Positions 1 to 10,182 of a DNA stretch of 64,000 bases are shown one piece after another. Positions within the stretch are counted from its first letter, which is position 1, and every line of letters begins with the position of its first letter. The DNA is from Burkholderia sp. L27(2015) (GTDB lineage Bacteria; Pseudomonadota; Gammaproteobacteria; Burkholderiales; Burkholderiaceae): assembly GCF_009765705.1 (NCBI RefSeq), contig NZ_LMUX01000017.1, positions 286,937-350,936 on the forward strand. The letters run 5' to 3'. The notes under the pieces are model-generated. The model ran no database searches, was not told the DNA's origin, and was given only the letters and a program-made list of their open reading frames with translations. A program made the position numbers and the translations under genes.

Positions 1-773
1 AATCCATCGACCAGGATCGTCATGCGCTCCGATGCCGCCGCGAGGAATGCGCCGGTGATCATTGCGATTTCGAAGCCACCGAAGGTTGCTAACGTATCGA
101 CGGGATCGTCGTATTGCGGATAACGGCCAAGCGCGGCGCCCAGCACGTCGCGCTTGTGCGCGAGACCGCCGTCATCGAGTCCGGTGCCGCGCCCCACGCA
201 TTCATCAATAGGCAAATTGCACAATCGGCTCATCAAGCATGAGGCCGCCGATGTATTAGCGATCCCCATTTCGCCGAAGCCAATCACGTTGGTCCCGAGC
301 GCCGCGTGATGCCTGACGCGCTCGGCGCCGCGCTGCATGGCGAGCACGGTTTCATCGCGGGTCATGGCCGGTTCGCGTGCAAAGTTGCGCGTGCCGCCAC
401 GTCGAAGTGCGATGTCCACGAGACCAGCAGCCGATGGCAACGCGCTCGCGACACCCGCATCAACCACTTCCATTTCCATTCCGGCGGCTCGCGACAGCGC
501 ATTAATCGCGGCACCTCCGCCGATAAAATTCGCGACCATCTGCACGGTCACTTCCTGCGGATATGGACTAACGCCTTCGGCTGCAATACCGTGATCGCCA
601 GCAAAAACGATCACTGCCGGCCGTCCAATGCGCGGTCGCAGCGAGCGCTGGATCAGCCCAATTTGCAGCGCGAGTCCTTCGAGACGGCCGAGGCTTCCGG
701 GTGGCTTTGTCTTGGTATCGATGACATGTTGAAGCTCGGCTGTCATTGATCTATCGAGCGGTTTTGGCGTCAT
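1..773 (-). CDS. cobT: Nicotinate-nucleotide--dimethylbenzimidazole phosphoribosyltransferase, N-terminal part
   Basis: The minus-strand frame is open from 773 to the left edge, so only about the first 257 residues are seen. CobT makes alpha-ribazole phosphate for the lower ligand of cobalamin, in the cytoplasm. Typical family stretches are visible: KPPGSLGRLE near residue 24, VFAGDHGIAAEGVSPYPQEV near 55, GFGEMGIANTSAAS near 160 and GRGTGLDDGG near 190. The catalytic glutamate of the family lies beyond the window. I start at the ATG at 771-773 (MTPKPLDRSMTAEL); an inner ATG at 744-746 would leave little sequence before the conserved KPPGSLGRLE. No frame damage is visible. Other cob genes may follow to the left, which cannot be checked here. 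Confidence 0.93.
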   Translation of the reverse strand, partial: MTPKPLDRSMTAELQHVIDTKTKPPGSLGRLEGLALQIGLIQRSLRPRIGRPAVIVFAGDHGIAAEGVSPYPQEVTVQMVANFIGGGAAINALSRAAGMEMEVVDAGVASALPSAAGLVDIALRRGGTRNFAREPAMTRDETVLAMQRGAERVRHHAALGTNVIGFGEMGIANTSAASCLMSRLCNLPIDECVGRGTGLDDGGLAHKRDVLGAALGRYPQYDDPVDTLATFGGFEIAMITGAFLAAASERMTILVDG

Positions 774-1395
774 GTTGGCATCTTAGGAGTAGTCAAGCGA
801 ATTACGGGCACGAGCGCTTCATGGCGCTTTTTGCTGAATTCGACGTTAAGGGGTTCTATTGCATAGATCGGAGAAGCAAGGGACAGGAATTGAAGGTCTT
901 CACGGCCCGTGTAAAGATTTTTCGGACCAGACGGCGGACTTAGGTCATTGAAACGCAAGAACCACGCCATGCAGTCCTAGCGACGCTTGTCCGAGGGAAA
1001 GCGAACATTTGCACGGTCGGCGAGAGGGAACCTACACCACCAACCTAATGATGGCGGTTGAAATGTTAACAACACGCACAATTTGTTAACAACCAACAGC
1101 CTGGCCACAACATCCATATCGCCTGATTTCGCCAAGATGCGCCGTGCGATCGCAGAAGCCATCACTGTGTCTTTGCTGTCCATGTGTCCTTTAAAACATC
1201 TATGTCGATCGACATTCGCTTTCTCTCTCTAGCCCGGCGGCCGGCCGGTAAGCGGGGCGCAGCGCGCCTGGTCCTATTCCTTGGCAAGTGCCACGTGCTG
1301 CCTGCCGGCTACATGCACCTTATCGACAACAAAAGGGACATCTCTGGCGAGACTAGGAAAGGAGGGACTCGCGATCCTAACGGCGACGAAAACTG
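774..1395. other. Intergenic stretch with two TGTTAACAAC repeats
   Basis: I see no convincing gene here. A minus frame of 68 codons at 977-1183 has no recognisable domain or ribosome site. The one structured element is a pair of identical TGTTAACAAC decamers at 1064-1073 and 1084-1093, whose starts are exactly 20 bp apart, about two helical turns. Confidence 0.5.
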
Positions 1396-2068
1396 GTGCT
1401 TGACAATCCGTCTCAATTGCTCGAAATTGCGCACCAGCATTTTGACGTTTGTGCACTGCCAATCCATCAGCAGCTCCTGACGTGGTGCGACCGCATGATC
1501 GGCGTTGTCAACCTCTTGACGAAACGGGAGGGTCACGGGCAACCGTTTTTCGGCTGGCTCGACCGCTACGCCGTGGGTGAATCCTGTTCGCCGACTGCTA
1601 CACCGATCTCGACCAGCCCGTGCAGTTCAGGCGCGCGCCCTGCCGGCATGCCACGATTTTTCTGCCCGGTGCGTTACTGCACGACGTGTTTCCTGACCCC
1701 TCGGCCCTGCATGGACGTATGCTCTCGCCACGCCTGCCTGAGGTCCGTTCGACCTTTCACCCGAGCGCGTCGTGGCGTCGCTGGACATCTCGCGATCCAC
1801 GGTCTATCGCCTCTTTCAGCATGACGGGGGGCTAGATGCCTATATCCGGCATGCGCGCCTGCGCGGCGCCGCTGCCGAACTCGTCGCGTGGCCCGGCATC
1901 CCGGTGCAGGACATCGCCCATGCTCATGGCTTCAGGAGCGCGTCGGATTTCACGAGGACGTTTCGCCGTGTGTACGGCCTCGCGCCGCAGGAAATCCGGC
2001 AGTATCGCGACGACCTGCGCGTACCTCATCCGGGCACGACCGAGTTATTGCACACCAGAGCTGAGTAA
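1396..2068 (+). pseudogene. Decayed AraC-family transcriptional regulator
   Basis: Two plus-strand frames carry the two ends of an AraC-type activator. The N-terminal piece (1396 to about 1590) reads LEIAHQHFDVCALPIHQQLL and then a stretch ending WLDRYAVGE, as in the sensor domain of AraC_binding-type regulators. The frame then shifts, and the middle (about 1590-1770) reads in other frames and is shorter than expected. The C-terminal piece (1772-2068) is a good AraC HTH: DISRSTVYRLFQHDGGLDAY, then IAHAHGFRSASDFTRTFRRV and APQEIRQYR. An intact regulator would need about 950 bases; 673 remain, with at least two frame changes. Loss of function is inferred from the broken frame. Confidence 0.75.
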
Positions 2069-2131
2069 GGGATTCTCTGACGTTTGTGCTGGGGGATGAA
2101 CGGCATCATCGCCCAGCCGTGACTCGTATCC

Positions 2132-4336
2132 CTAACTGGCTGTAGCCGCCACATTGGCCCGCGCCTTATGCAATTTTTTGTAGCTGTCGATCAGGCGATG
2201 GTGCCTATCGAGACCCTCCAGTTTCATACTCGTTGGCGTTAGCCCGAAGAAGCGCACGCTGCCGTCCACTGCCCCCATTACCGCGTCCATCCGGGCGTTG
2301 CCAAACATCCGGCGGAAGTTGACCGCGTAGTCGTCCAGTTCCAGGTCGTCATCGAGCAGCACCTCCAGCACCACATTCAAGGCCTGGTAAAACAATCTGC
2401 GCTCGACCGTGTTGTCGTTGTATTGCAGGAAGGCTCCCACCAGCTCTTGCGCCTCCTCGAATTGCTGCAAAGCGAGATGAATCAGCAGCTTCAACTCGAG
2501 AACGGTTAGCTGTCCCCAGTCCGTATTCTCGTCAAATTCGATGCCGATCAAAGTGGCAATATCGGAGTAATCATCCAGCTCACTGTTATCCAACCGGTCA
2601 AGTAGTGCTGCCAGGCCGGCATCGTCCAGGCGATGCAAATTCAAAATATCGGCGCGGAACAACAGCGCCTTGTTTGTGTTATCCCAGATCAAATCCTCTA
2701 CCGGGTAAATTTCCGAATAATCGGGCACCAAAATGCGGCAAGCTACGGCGCCCAGTTGGTCATACACCGCCATGTACACCTCTTTGCCCAGGTCTTCGAG
2801 AATGCCGAACAACGTTGCTGCTTCCTCGGCATTGGAGTTTTCACCCTGGCCAGAAAAATCCCACTCAACAAACTCGAAATTCGCTTTGGCGCTGAAAAAG
2901 CGCCACGACACCACACCGCTGGAATCAATGAAGTGCTCAACAAAGTTATTTGATTCAGTCACGGCGTTACTGACAAAGGTGGGCTGAGGTAAATCGTTCA
3001 GGCCTTCAAAACTGCGCCCCTGTAGCAATTCCGTCAGACTGCGTTCCAGCGCCACCTCGAAGCTTGGGTGCGCGCCGAACGAGGCAAAGACACCGCCTGT
3101 GCGCGGGTTCATCAAGGTGACGCACATCACCGGGTAAGTCCCACCCAGCGACGCATCCTTTACCAGCACCGGAAAGCCCTGCGCTTCCAACCCCTGAATC
3201 CCGGCCAGAATGCCAGGGTATTTGGCCAGCACTTCGTGCGGCACATCAGGCAATGCGATTTCACCTTCCAGAATTTCGCGCTTTACCGCCCGTTCGAAAA
3301 TTTCGGACAGACATTGCACCTGCGCTTCGGCCAGCGTATTACCGGCACTCATGCCATTGCTGACGAATAGGTTTTCGATCAGGTTGGACGGAAAATACAC
3401 CACATCGCCGTCCGACTGCCGCACATACGGCAGCGAACAGATCCCGCGTTGCACATTGCCGGAGTTGGTGTCGTACAGATGCGAGCCATACAACTCGCCA
3501 TCGGGATTATAAATTTCCAGGCAGTACGCATCCAGAATTTCGGCCGGCAGCGCATCCTTAGGGCCAGGCTTGAACCAGCGCTCGTTCGGGTAATGTACAA
3601 ACGCCGCATTGGCGATGTCTTCGCCCCAAAATGTACCGCCATAGAAATGGTTGCAATTCAGGCGCTCGATAAATTCCCCCAACGCCGACGCCAACGCGCT
3701 TTCTTTAGTCGCCCCCTTGCCATTGGTAAAACACATCGGCGAGTGCGCATCGCGGATGTGCAGCGACCACACATTGGGAACGAGATTGCGCCACGAAGCA
3801 ATTTCAATCTTCATGCCCAAGCTCGCCAAGATGCCCGACATATTGGCGATGGTTTGCTCCAACGGCAGATCCTTGCCCGCAATATAGGTGCTGGCGTCAG
3901 AAGCCGGCTTCAACGTCAGCAACGACTGAGCATCGGCATCCAAGTTCTCTACCTCTTCAATAACAAACTCGGGTCCGGCTTGCACCACTTTTTTCACCGT
4001 ACAACGCTCAATAGAACGCAAGATACCTCTGCGGTCTGCTTCCGAGATATCCGACGGCAACTCAACCTGAATCTTGAAAATCTGTTGATACCGGTTTTCC
4101 GGGTCAACAATATTATTCTGCGACAGGCGGATATTTTCGGTAGGAATGTTGCGAGTGACGCAGTACAACTTCACAAAGTAAGCTGCACACAAGGCCGATG
4201 AGGCCAAAAAATAATCGAAGGGACCAGGCGCCGAGCCATCGCCCTTATAACGGATAGGCTGGTCGGACACGACCGTGAAGTCATCGAACTTGGCTTCAAG
4301 ACGTAGCTTATCGAGGAAGTTGACTTTAATTTCCAT
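2132..4336 (-). CDS. OsmC domain/YcaO domain fusion protein
   Basis: This is a 734-residue cytoplasmic protein. Residues 1-130 form an OsmC-like domain ([20 protein letters not shown], with the conserved cysteine region). Residues about 170-600 form a YcaO domain, with [40 protein letters not shown] and [18 protein letters not shown] matching the ATP-binding segments. The acidic C-terminal 140 residues resemble the helical tail of E. coli YcaO. The tail lacks PxPxP, so it does not look like an azoline cyclodehydratase; YcaO of this type has been linked to RimO-dependent S12 methylthiolation, though its exact reaction is unsettled. GGAATTCCCCC precedes the ATG. It stands alone among pseudogenes, and its DNA is plainly AT-richer than its neighbours, which suggests transfer. 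Confidence 0.9.
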   Translation of the reverse strand: MEIKVNFLDKLRLEAKFDDFTVVSDQPIRYKGDGSAPGPFDYFLASSALCAAYFVKLYCVTRNIPTENIRLSQNNIVDPENRYQQIFKIQVELPSDISEADRRGILRSIERCTVKKVVQAGPEFVIEEVENLDADAQSLLTLKPASDASTYIAGKDLPLEQTIANMSGILASLGMKIEIASWRNLVPNVWSLHIRDAHSPMCFTNGKGATKESALASALGEFIERLNCNHFYGGTFWGEDIANAAFVHYPNERWFKPGPKDALPAEILDAYCLEIYNPDGELYGSHLYDTNSGNVQRGICSLPYVRQSDGDVVYFPSNLIENLFVSNGMSAGNTLAEAQVQCLSEIFERAVKREILEGEIALPDVPHEVLAKYPGILAGIQGLEAQGFPVLVKDASLGGTYPVMCVTLMNPRTGGVFASFGAHPSFEVALERSLTELLQGRSFEGLNDLPQPTFVSNAVTESNNFVEHFIDSSGVVSWRFFSAKANFEFVEWDFSGQGENSNAEEAATLFGILEDLGKEVYMAVYDQLGAVACRILVPDYSEIYPVEDLIWDNTNKALLFRADILNLHRLDDAGLAALLDRLDNSELDDYSDIATLIGIEFDENTDWGQLTVLELKLLIHLALQQFEEAQELVGAFLQYNDNTVERRLFYQALNVVLEVLLDDDLELDDYAVNFRRMFGNARMDAVMGAVDGSVRFFGLTPTSMKLEGLDRHHRLIDSYKKLHKARANVAATAS

Positions 4337-4470
4337 GGGGGAATTCCAAAGATGGTGCTAAAAATGATGTACCCGCTATTATCCGTCGCCAAGTGCAGTT
4401 GCACCAAACTGAAACGCCACGAATTCCTCCCACATTCCCCCAGAATGCGAGAACTACTAGGCGACAATTC
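4337..4470 (-). promoter_or_regulatory. Candidate promoter of the OsmC-YcaO gene with a GTGCA/TGCAC dyad
   Basis: Upstream of the fusion gene, GTGCAGTTGCAC (4393-4404) has inverted arms GTGCA and TGCAC. Read on the minus strand it is followed after about 16 bases by TAATAG, a plausible -10. The dyad therefore overlaps the expected -35 zone. This is a pattern reading only. Confidence 0.35.
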
Positions 4471-4476
4471 AAACCT

Positions 4477-5052
<576 letters not shown>

Positions 5053-5196
5053 ACGCCAGGACGTTGATTCCTGGGTGCGCGAAGACCCGTGATCAATCGG
5101 TATTCGCCCCCGAGGCCATTCGGCCGCAGGATTAGCGTCAGGATTAATGCCATGCCGATGATGACCAGACGCAAAGCCGCCGCTCGCAGCAACTTC
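5053..5196 (-). pseudogene. Fragment of an ABC transporter permease (LivM/LivH-like C-terminus)
   Basis: The minus strand reads LKLLRAAALRLVIIGMALIL then TLILRPNGLGGEYR and stops at 5053-5055. A hydrophobic helix followed by RPNGL is the usual end of branched-chain amino acid or urea ABC permeases (LivH, LivM, UrtC type). Only about 45 codons remain and no start or body is present. The family call rests on this short match. Confidence 0.5.
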
Positions 5197-5311
5197 AATG
5201 CTCGTATAATCGAGCATTATGGCGTTTATGCTCGATTTAAAGTACATATTTTTGGCTATGCAATTTGACGTCAGATGATCAATTGGTTAATATGCTCGAT
5301 ATATCGAGCAT
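5197..5311 (+). promoter_or_regulatory. hipBA promoter and HipB operator array
   Basis: Two palindromes flank the promoter. Site 1 (5197-5218) has arms AATGCTCG and CGAGCATT around TATAAT. Site 2 (5292-5311) is the perfect palindrome ATGCTCGATATATCGAGCAT. A lone half-site ATGCTCGA lies at 5229-5236. A promoter TTGACG (5265-5270), 17-base spacer, TAATAT (5288-5293) runs into site 2, so a repressor bound there would block transcription. Site spacing matches HipB-type autoregulation, in which HipB dimers bind several operators. Binding by this HipB is inferred. Confidence 0.75.
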
Positions 5312-5339
5312 TAAGCTCGCAATGAGCGTTTTAACGAAC

Positions 5340-5681
5340 ATGAAGATCGTCCAAGCTTCCGTCCTTGCGCCGCCCCTCCTCAAGCAGAGCAAGCACCTCG
5401 GGGAACTGCTGGCACGCTTGCGCATCGCGCGCGGCATCAAACAGACCGATGCTGCTTTGCGTGCGGGTCTGTCGCGCAACACCGTATACCGCCTCGAACA
5501 CGGGGACCCAGGCCTCGCCATCGGTCAGGTGCTGCGGTATCTGGACGCCATCGCACCCGGCACATCACTCGAAATCCTGTATTCGGAAAAAGACCCGGCG
5601 CTGGCGGTGCTAGCGGCGAGCGAGCGCAAGTCACGGGTTCGCGAGATGAGCGCAATCGAGCGCGACGAACTGAACTTCTAA
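5340..5681 (+). CDS. hipB: HipB-like antitoxin and transcriptional repressor
   Basis: A 113-residue XRE-family DNA-binding protein. The HTH is at about residues 20-65: LGELLARLRIARGIKQTDAA then GLSRNTVYRLEHGDPGLAIG. HipB binds HipA, neutralises it and represses the operon. I start at ATG 5340, which lies beyond the predicted transcription start near 5300; ATG 5322 is an alternative, and a still earlier ATG at 5265 falls inside the promoter. Neither start has a strong ribosome site. hipA begins 37 bases downstream on the same strand, in the usual antitoxin-first order. Confidence 0.85.
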   Translation: MKIVQASVLAPPLLKQSKHLGELLARLRIARGIKQTDAALRAGLSRNTVYRLEHGDPGLAIGQVLRYLDAIAPGTSLEILYSEKDPALAVLAASERKSRVREMSAIERDELNF

Positions 5682-5718
5682 CTATTCGCTTCGCCCTGCC
5701 CTGCTGAAAAGGACCCCG

Positions 5719-7065
5719 ATGGCAACTCGTGAATCAAGACTGATCGCTTTCGCCAACATTGGCGCGCAATGGGCGCCGTGCGGACAACTCGCCTTGACCG
5801 AGGAGAACTCAAACCTTATCGCATCGAGCTTTGCTTATGGTCTGAATTACCTCAAGCGTAACGACGCGCTGGAGGTGGATCCCGTCAGCCTGAGCATTGC
5901 GGACCGGACGTCCATTTCAGGCAAGTACCTGCTGCCGGTTAATGCCCTTCATTTCTTTGGCGGCATCCGCGATGCAGCGCCTGACTCATGGGGACGGCGC
6001 GTTATCGAAGCCAAGCTCAAGGCACCACCGAACAGCCTCCCTGAATCGGAGTATCTCCTGCACGCGGGAAGTGAACGCGTGGGAGCGCTCGACTTCCGTT
6101 CCAGCCGGACGGATTTGCCAACGGTAAGCGTGAACAGCTGGCACACCCTGAGCCACCTGATGGAGGCTGCGGAACGCATCGAGGATGGCCTGCCCATTCC
6201 CGCCCATCTGGAAGCTATTTTCGTGGAGGGCACCGCTCTGGGCGGCGCGCGGCCAAAGGCCTCCGTTCGCGATGAGCTAGGAGTGCTGTGGCTCGCAAAG
6301 TTCGCAAGTCGCCAAGACCGGTTTGATATTCCCGGCATCGAGTGCGCCGCGCTCAGGATGGCAGAGAAAGCCGGGTTGACGGTGCCGCTAGTGAAAACGC
6401 TGTTGCTTGGCGAGCGTCGCATCATGCTCATCCGTCGATTCGACCGCTACTGGATGGTGCCGGGCGATGCACCGGCGAGCAACGCCGGCCTCCTCAAGCT
6501 TGGGTGTGGCGATGGGCGAGTTGAACATCGCTCGGGGTTTCTCAGCGGCCTTACGCTTGTGGCATGCGATGAGGCCGAGTCGCGCGACAAGTCGTATGCC
6601 GATCTGGCGGACGCCATTCGGAAATATTGCCACCCGAGCGTGATTCGCGACGACAACGCAGAGCTCTTCAAGCGCATGGTCTTTAATATCTTCGTTAGCA
6701 ACGACGATGACCACCTGCGCAACCACGGCTTTATCTGGGATGCGGCGTTGCCGGGTTGGCGGCTGAGCCCGCTTTACGATGTGCTGCCTCGCGCCAGCAA
6801 TGCCACCGAGCGCTATCTCCACCTAAGCATAGGCCGCGACGGAAGACTGGCCACTCTGGACAATGCCCTCAGTTGGCACGACAAGTTCACGCTATCCCGG
6901 CGCACCGCCAGCCAGTTGATTGCAGACATCTGGCGCGTAGTACGGGAGTGGCGGGTCTACTTCGATGAGTTCGGTGTCGACGCTGCAGAGATGGATAAAG
7001 CCGCGCCAGCGTTTCGCCACATCGATGACATCTCGACGCCGGAGCTGCGCAAACTGTTGCCGTGA
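5719..7065 (+). CDS. hipA: HipA-family serine/threonine kinase toxin
   Basis: A 448-residue protein, the usual HipA length. HipA proteins phosphorylate targets such as glutamyl-tRNA synthetase and stall growth, giving persistence; the target here is unknown. The N-terminal HipA subdomain (about 10-110, with FFGGIRDAAPDSWGRRVIEA) is followed by the kinase: the Gly-rich GGARPKAS loop (175-182), WLAKF with the ATP lysine (about 191-195), NIFVSNDDDHLRNHGF (about 323-338) holding the catalytic Asp/Asn, and SPLYDVLP (about 351). All key motifs are intact. AAAGGA stands five bases before the ATG. It forms an operon with hipB. The inserted position among gene fragments suggests acquisition. Confidence 0.93.
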   Translation: MATRESRLIAFANIGAQWAPCGQLALTEENSNLIASSFAYGLNYLKRNDALEVDPVSLSIADRTSISGKYLLPVNALHFFGGIRDAAPDSWGRRVIEAKLKAPPNSLPESEYLLHAGSERVGALDFRSSRTDLPTVSVNSWHTLSHLMEAAERIEDGLPIPAHLEAIFVEGTALGGARPKASVRDELGVLWLAKFASRQDRFDIPGIECAALRMAEKAGLTVPLVKTLLLGERRIMLIRRFDRYWMVPGDAPASNAGLLKLGCGDGRVEHRSGFLSGLTLVACDEAESRDKSYADLADAIRKYCHPSVIRDDNAELFKRMVFNIFVSNDDDHLRNHGFIWDAALPGWRLSPLYDVLPRASNATERYLHLSIGRDGRLATLDNALSWHDKFTLSRRTASQLIADIWRVVREWRVYFDEFGVDAAEMDKAAPAFRHIDDISTPELRKLLP

Positions 7066-7090
7066 TCGCGTGCACGATATTGCGCGCTGC

Positions 7091-10000
7091 TCACACCGGC
7101 ATCGCCTCAACATAATGCGCGACATCAACCTCGTCGATCTGCTCAGGTGCCATGTACATCTCCGCATAGCGCAGGTACACCCCCGAGGTCAGGAACAGGT
7201 CGAACAGATCCGCGTCGATATGTCCGTCCTTTTTGAAGAACGACAGGATCCGTACGGCCTCCGTCAGCGACTTCGCTTTCTTATACGGCCGGTCAGCGGC
7301 AGTCAGAGCCTCGAAAATATCCGCGATGGCCATGATCCGCGCCGGCACGGACAGTGCCTTGGCGTCTAGCCTGCGCGGATAACCGGTGCCCGCCAGTGTC
7401 TCGTGGTGCGTGCACGCATACTCGGGCACCCGCGAAAGATTGGACGGCAGCGGCAACTGATCGAGCATCACGACGGTCTGCACGATGTGCTCGTTGATCT
7501 TATAGCGTTCTTCGGCCGTCAGCGTGCCGCGCTCGATGCACAGGTTATGCACTTCTCCGAAGTTGTACAGGTGCTCGGGCACGTCCATACGAAAACCGTA
7601 GCGCGCGTCGTAGTGCTGCCGTTCGGTACGCGGCACGATGTGCTCGGGCTTGTCCGCGAGCAGCCCTTCCTGCACCGGTAGCGGCGACGCCGGCTGAGCG
7701 GCGTAGCGGTCTTCTTCGCCATGCGACAGGCCGAGCCGGTCGTCGAAATGGCGCAGCCAGGTTTGCTGCGCGATTGTGCGCAGGCGTTCCTGATCATCGC
7801 GGGCCATGAACTCGCCGCCGATATTGCACTTCGCGACGAACGTAAAATCGTCGGCCAGTTGCGTGCGCCGGGCCTCGAGCGCGAACAGTTGCGTCGCGAC
7901 ATCGCCGCCGGCCAGTATGCTTTTCAGATGTTCGATCTCGGCGTCGCGCAGCAGCACTTCGAAGCGCATCCGGATCTCGTGGATCCGGTTGTAGATGGTT
8001 TCAAGCTTGGTGGCTTTGTCGACCACGAACTCGGGCGTCGTGACCTTGCCGCAATCGTGCAACCAGGTACCGATGCGGAACTCGTGCCATTCCTCTTCGG
8101 TCTTGAAACGGAACTCACTGAGCGGCCCGTCGTTGACTTCGCACGCGGCCTCCGCCAGCATGCGCGCAAGTTCAGGGACGCGTGCGCAATGACCGCCGGT
8201 GTACGCGCTTTTGGCATCGATCGCGCTTGCAATCAATTGCAGCAGCGATTCCATCAAAACCTTTTGCGCATCGAGCAGCGCGATGTTTTCCAGTGCGATG
8301 CCGGACTGTGCGGCCAGTGTTTCGACGTAGCGTATCGAGGCGTGATCGAATGCGCAGGGTTCGGCGGCAGCATCGGCTGCGCCCGCGTCCGCGTGCGCTC
8401 CGGAAATGCCAGCGCCCGTCAGCACCAGCACGCCCATTAGTTTCTCACCGTGTGTTGTCACGGGCACCGCGAGCAGCGTAGCGGGCATATGTCCGAGTAA
8501 TGACTGCTGGCTGGCGAGGTCGAAGCCGGTACTGTGCGCATCGAGCAGCAACGGCTCGCGTCGCGCGGCAGCCCACGCACACGGATCGTCGTGGCGTGCA
8601 CTCGCAAGGGCGATCTCTAGCTTTGGCAAAGGTGCGCCGTCGTCGTTGCCCGATGAGTACGCAACGAGCCGCAACGTCTCGTCGTCATCGGTGCAGATCC
8701 AGAACTGTCCAGCCTGTGCATTGGCAATGCGTCGCGCGCTGGTCAGCGTCTGGTGCATAACGGTGTCGCGATCGCGTCGTGACGAGAGCTGCACACCACT
8801 TTCCAGCAGGTTTTCGAGCGTTGCACGCGCTGCATCGAGCGCTTCGGTGCGCTCGCGGATCGCGGCTTTCATGGTCTGTTGCGCATGCCCCAAGGTCTCG
8901 ATTTCGGAGACCATCGAGTGCACGGCCGTCTCGCCGCTGAAGTCCAGCTGTTCGATGCGCTCCGACTCGCGGGTCAAGGTGCCGAGCGCACCGCTCAAGC
9001 GGCGCGAGCCCCAGTAGATCAGCGGCAGCGACACCAGCAGCATCAGCGCCGCGAGCAGGATCATGTTATTGCGAGTCTGCTCGACCGGGCCGGTGTAGAG
9101 GCTCATCGGCGCAAACGCGACCACGTGCAATGCTTCCGAAGGCGTGATCGCCACCGAGCGGCTCGCATAGGCGAACGCTTCCGATCCGACAAGCACAATG
9201 CGGCTGCCATCCTCATGCAGCAACTGGCTCGCACTGGCGAAAAACGGATTAGCGGAGCGCGCCACCGACTGCAAGCGCGTCACGGGCTGCCCGGCGAATT
9301 GCGATGCCGCGTGCGCGGCCGGCACGCGTTCGTGGCCGTCGGTGACCACGATCCCGCCGTCTCGCCCTTCGAGCGAAGCGGCCGCGTAGCCGTCCAAACC
9401 GTCGAGCGCAAGGTCGATGCCGACGGCGCCTTGCTGATCCGCGAGCGCTTCGGACAGCGTAAGTCCCATGTCCTGCAGCGATTCGAAGCGGTACGGTTCC
9501 GTGACGAACAGGCCTGGTTTAGAAAGCGCTCCTGTGAACCACGGGCGCAAGCGCGGCACATATTGGGCGTCGCGCGTGACCTGTCCGAGCGGCTCTTCAT
9601 TTTCCGAGAGGTACTGCCAGTGCTCCCGGTGCGCGGCCGCGCCGGGACGGTCGGGTTCGATGAAGCGTGCCGCGAACCAAGTGCCGGCCGGCGCATGCAA
9701 TGCGGCAAGAATGGTCGCACGGTCGCGTACACCTATCACCTGAAGAAACTCGCCGTTGCGAAATCCGAAGTAGAGGCTATAAGCGTGGGGGTTCGCGCGT
9801 AGCGTGGTGATCAACGTTGGCACCAACTCGGCCCGATTCAGATGACCTTGCGGCAATATGCGCGTCAGCTCCAAGCTGGACAGATCCTGCACCGCGGCGG
9901 TAGCGCCCGCGATCATGGTTTGCAACTGGTCCGCGTTGCGCTGCGCAATGAGCGAAAACAACGTGCGCGTGTTCTCTTCCGCCAGGCTCTTGAACCTTGC

Positions 10001-10099
10001 TTGAGACGCGATGATAGTCACCGCGGTTAAGGTAATGACGAAGAGCGCGACGAATGCCGTGAACAGGAAATGAAACCGGACTTTCAACTTGGTGCGCAT
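7091..10099 (-). CDS. Membrane sensor with GAF and HD-GYP domains, probable cyclic-di-GMP phosphodiesterase
   Basis: About 1002 residues. A first membrane helix (about 12-33, FTAFVALFVITLTAV) and a second (about 340-362, NNMILLAALMLLVSLPLIYW) bracket a periplasmic sensory region. HAMP-like, coiled-coil and GAF regions (about 365-650) follow, then an HD-GYP-type domain with WLHDCGK (about 676-682) and HHETLAGTGYP (about 895). HD-GYP enzymes hydrolyse cyclic-di-GMP. The gap between these two motifs is about 215 residues, far longer than the 60 or so in RpfG-type proteins, so it has a large insert and its substrate is less certain. I chose ATG 10099 because GAGGTCGATCC precedes it and the TM helix follows. 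Confidence 0.85.
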   Translation of the reverse strand: MRTKLKVRFHFLFTAFVALFVITLTAVTIIASQARFKSLAEENTRTLFSLIAQRNADQLQTMIAGATAAVQDLSSLELTRILPQGHLNRAELVPTLITTLRANPHAYSLYFGFRNGEFLQVIGVRDRATILAALHAPAGTWFAARFIEPDRPGAAAHREHWQYLSENEEPLGQVTRDAQYVPRLRPWFTGALSKPGLFVTEPYRFESLQDMGLTLSEALADQQGAVGIDLALDGLDGYAAASLEGRDGGIVVTDGHERVPAAHAASQFAGQPVTRLQSVARSANPFFASASQLLHEDGSRIVLVGSEAFAYASRSVAITPSEALHVVAFAPMSLYTGPVEQTRNNMILLAALMLLVSLPLIYWGSRRLSGALGTLTRESERIEQLDFSGETAVHSMVSEIETLGHAQQTMKAAIRERTEALDAARATLENLLESGVQLSSRRDRDTVMHQTLTSARRIANAQAGQFWICTDDDETLRLVAYSSGNDDGAPLPKLEIALASARHDDPCAWAAARREPLLLDAHSTGFDLASQQSLLGHMPATLLAVPVTTHGEKLMGVLVLTGAGISGAHADAGAADAAAEPCAFDHASIRYVETLAAQSGIALENIALLDAQKVLMESLLQLIASAIDAKSAYTGGHCARVPELARMLAEAACEVNDGPLSEFRFKTEEEWHEFRIGTWLHDCGKVTTPEFVVDKATKLETIYNRIHEIRMRFEVLLRDAEIEHLKSILAGGDVATQLFALEARRTQLADDFTFVAKCNIGGEFMARDDQERLRTIAQQTWLRHFDDRLGLSHGEEDRYAAQPASPLPVQEGLLADKPEHIVPRTERQHYDARYGFRMDVPEHLYNFGEVHNLCIERGTLTAEERYKINEHIVQTVVMLDQLPLPSNLSRVPEYACTHHETLAGTGYPRRLDAKALSVPARIMAIADIFEALTAADRPYKKAKSLTEAVRILSFFKKDGHIDADLFDLFLTSGVYLRYAEMYMAPEQIDEVDVAHYVEAMPV

Positions 10100-10182
10100 G
10101 GATCGACCTCGTTTTGTCTTTTTCAGTTTTCTGATTTGGTCTAGTGAGAGTAACCCGATCTGTCTACTGTACCAAAACAAGC

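Noticed and set aside
770-970. A 66-codon minus-strand frame just upstream of cobT
   Set aside because: It covers the likely cobT promoter and leader, and no family resemblance was seen.
8879-9802. A 307-codon plus-strand frame inside the HD-GYP gene
   Set aside because: Arg/His/Gln-rich shadow of a well-supported gene; no ribosome site or domain.
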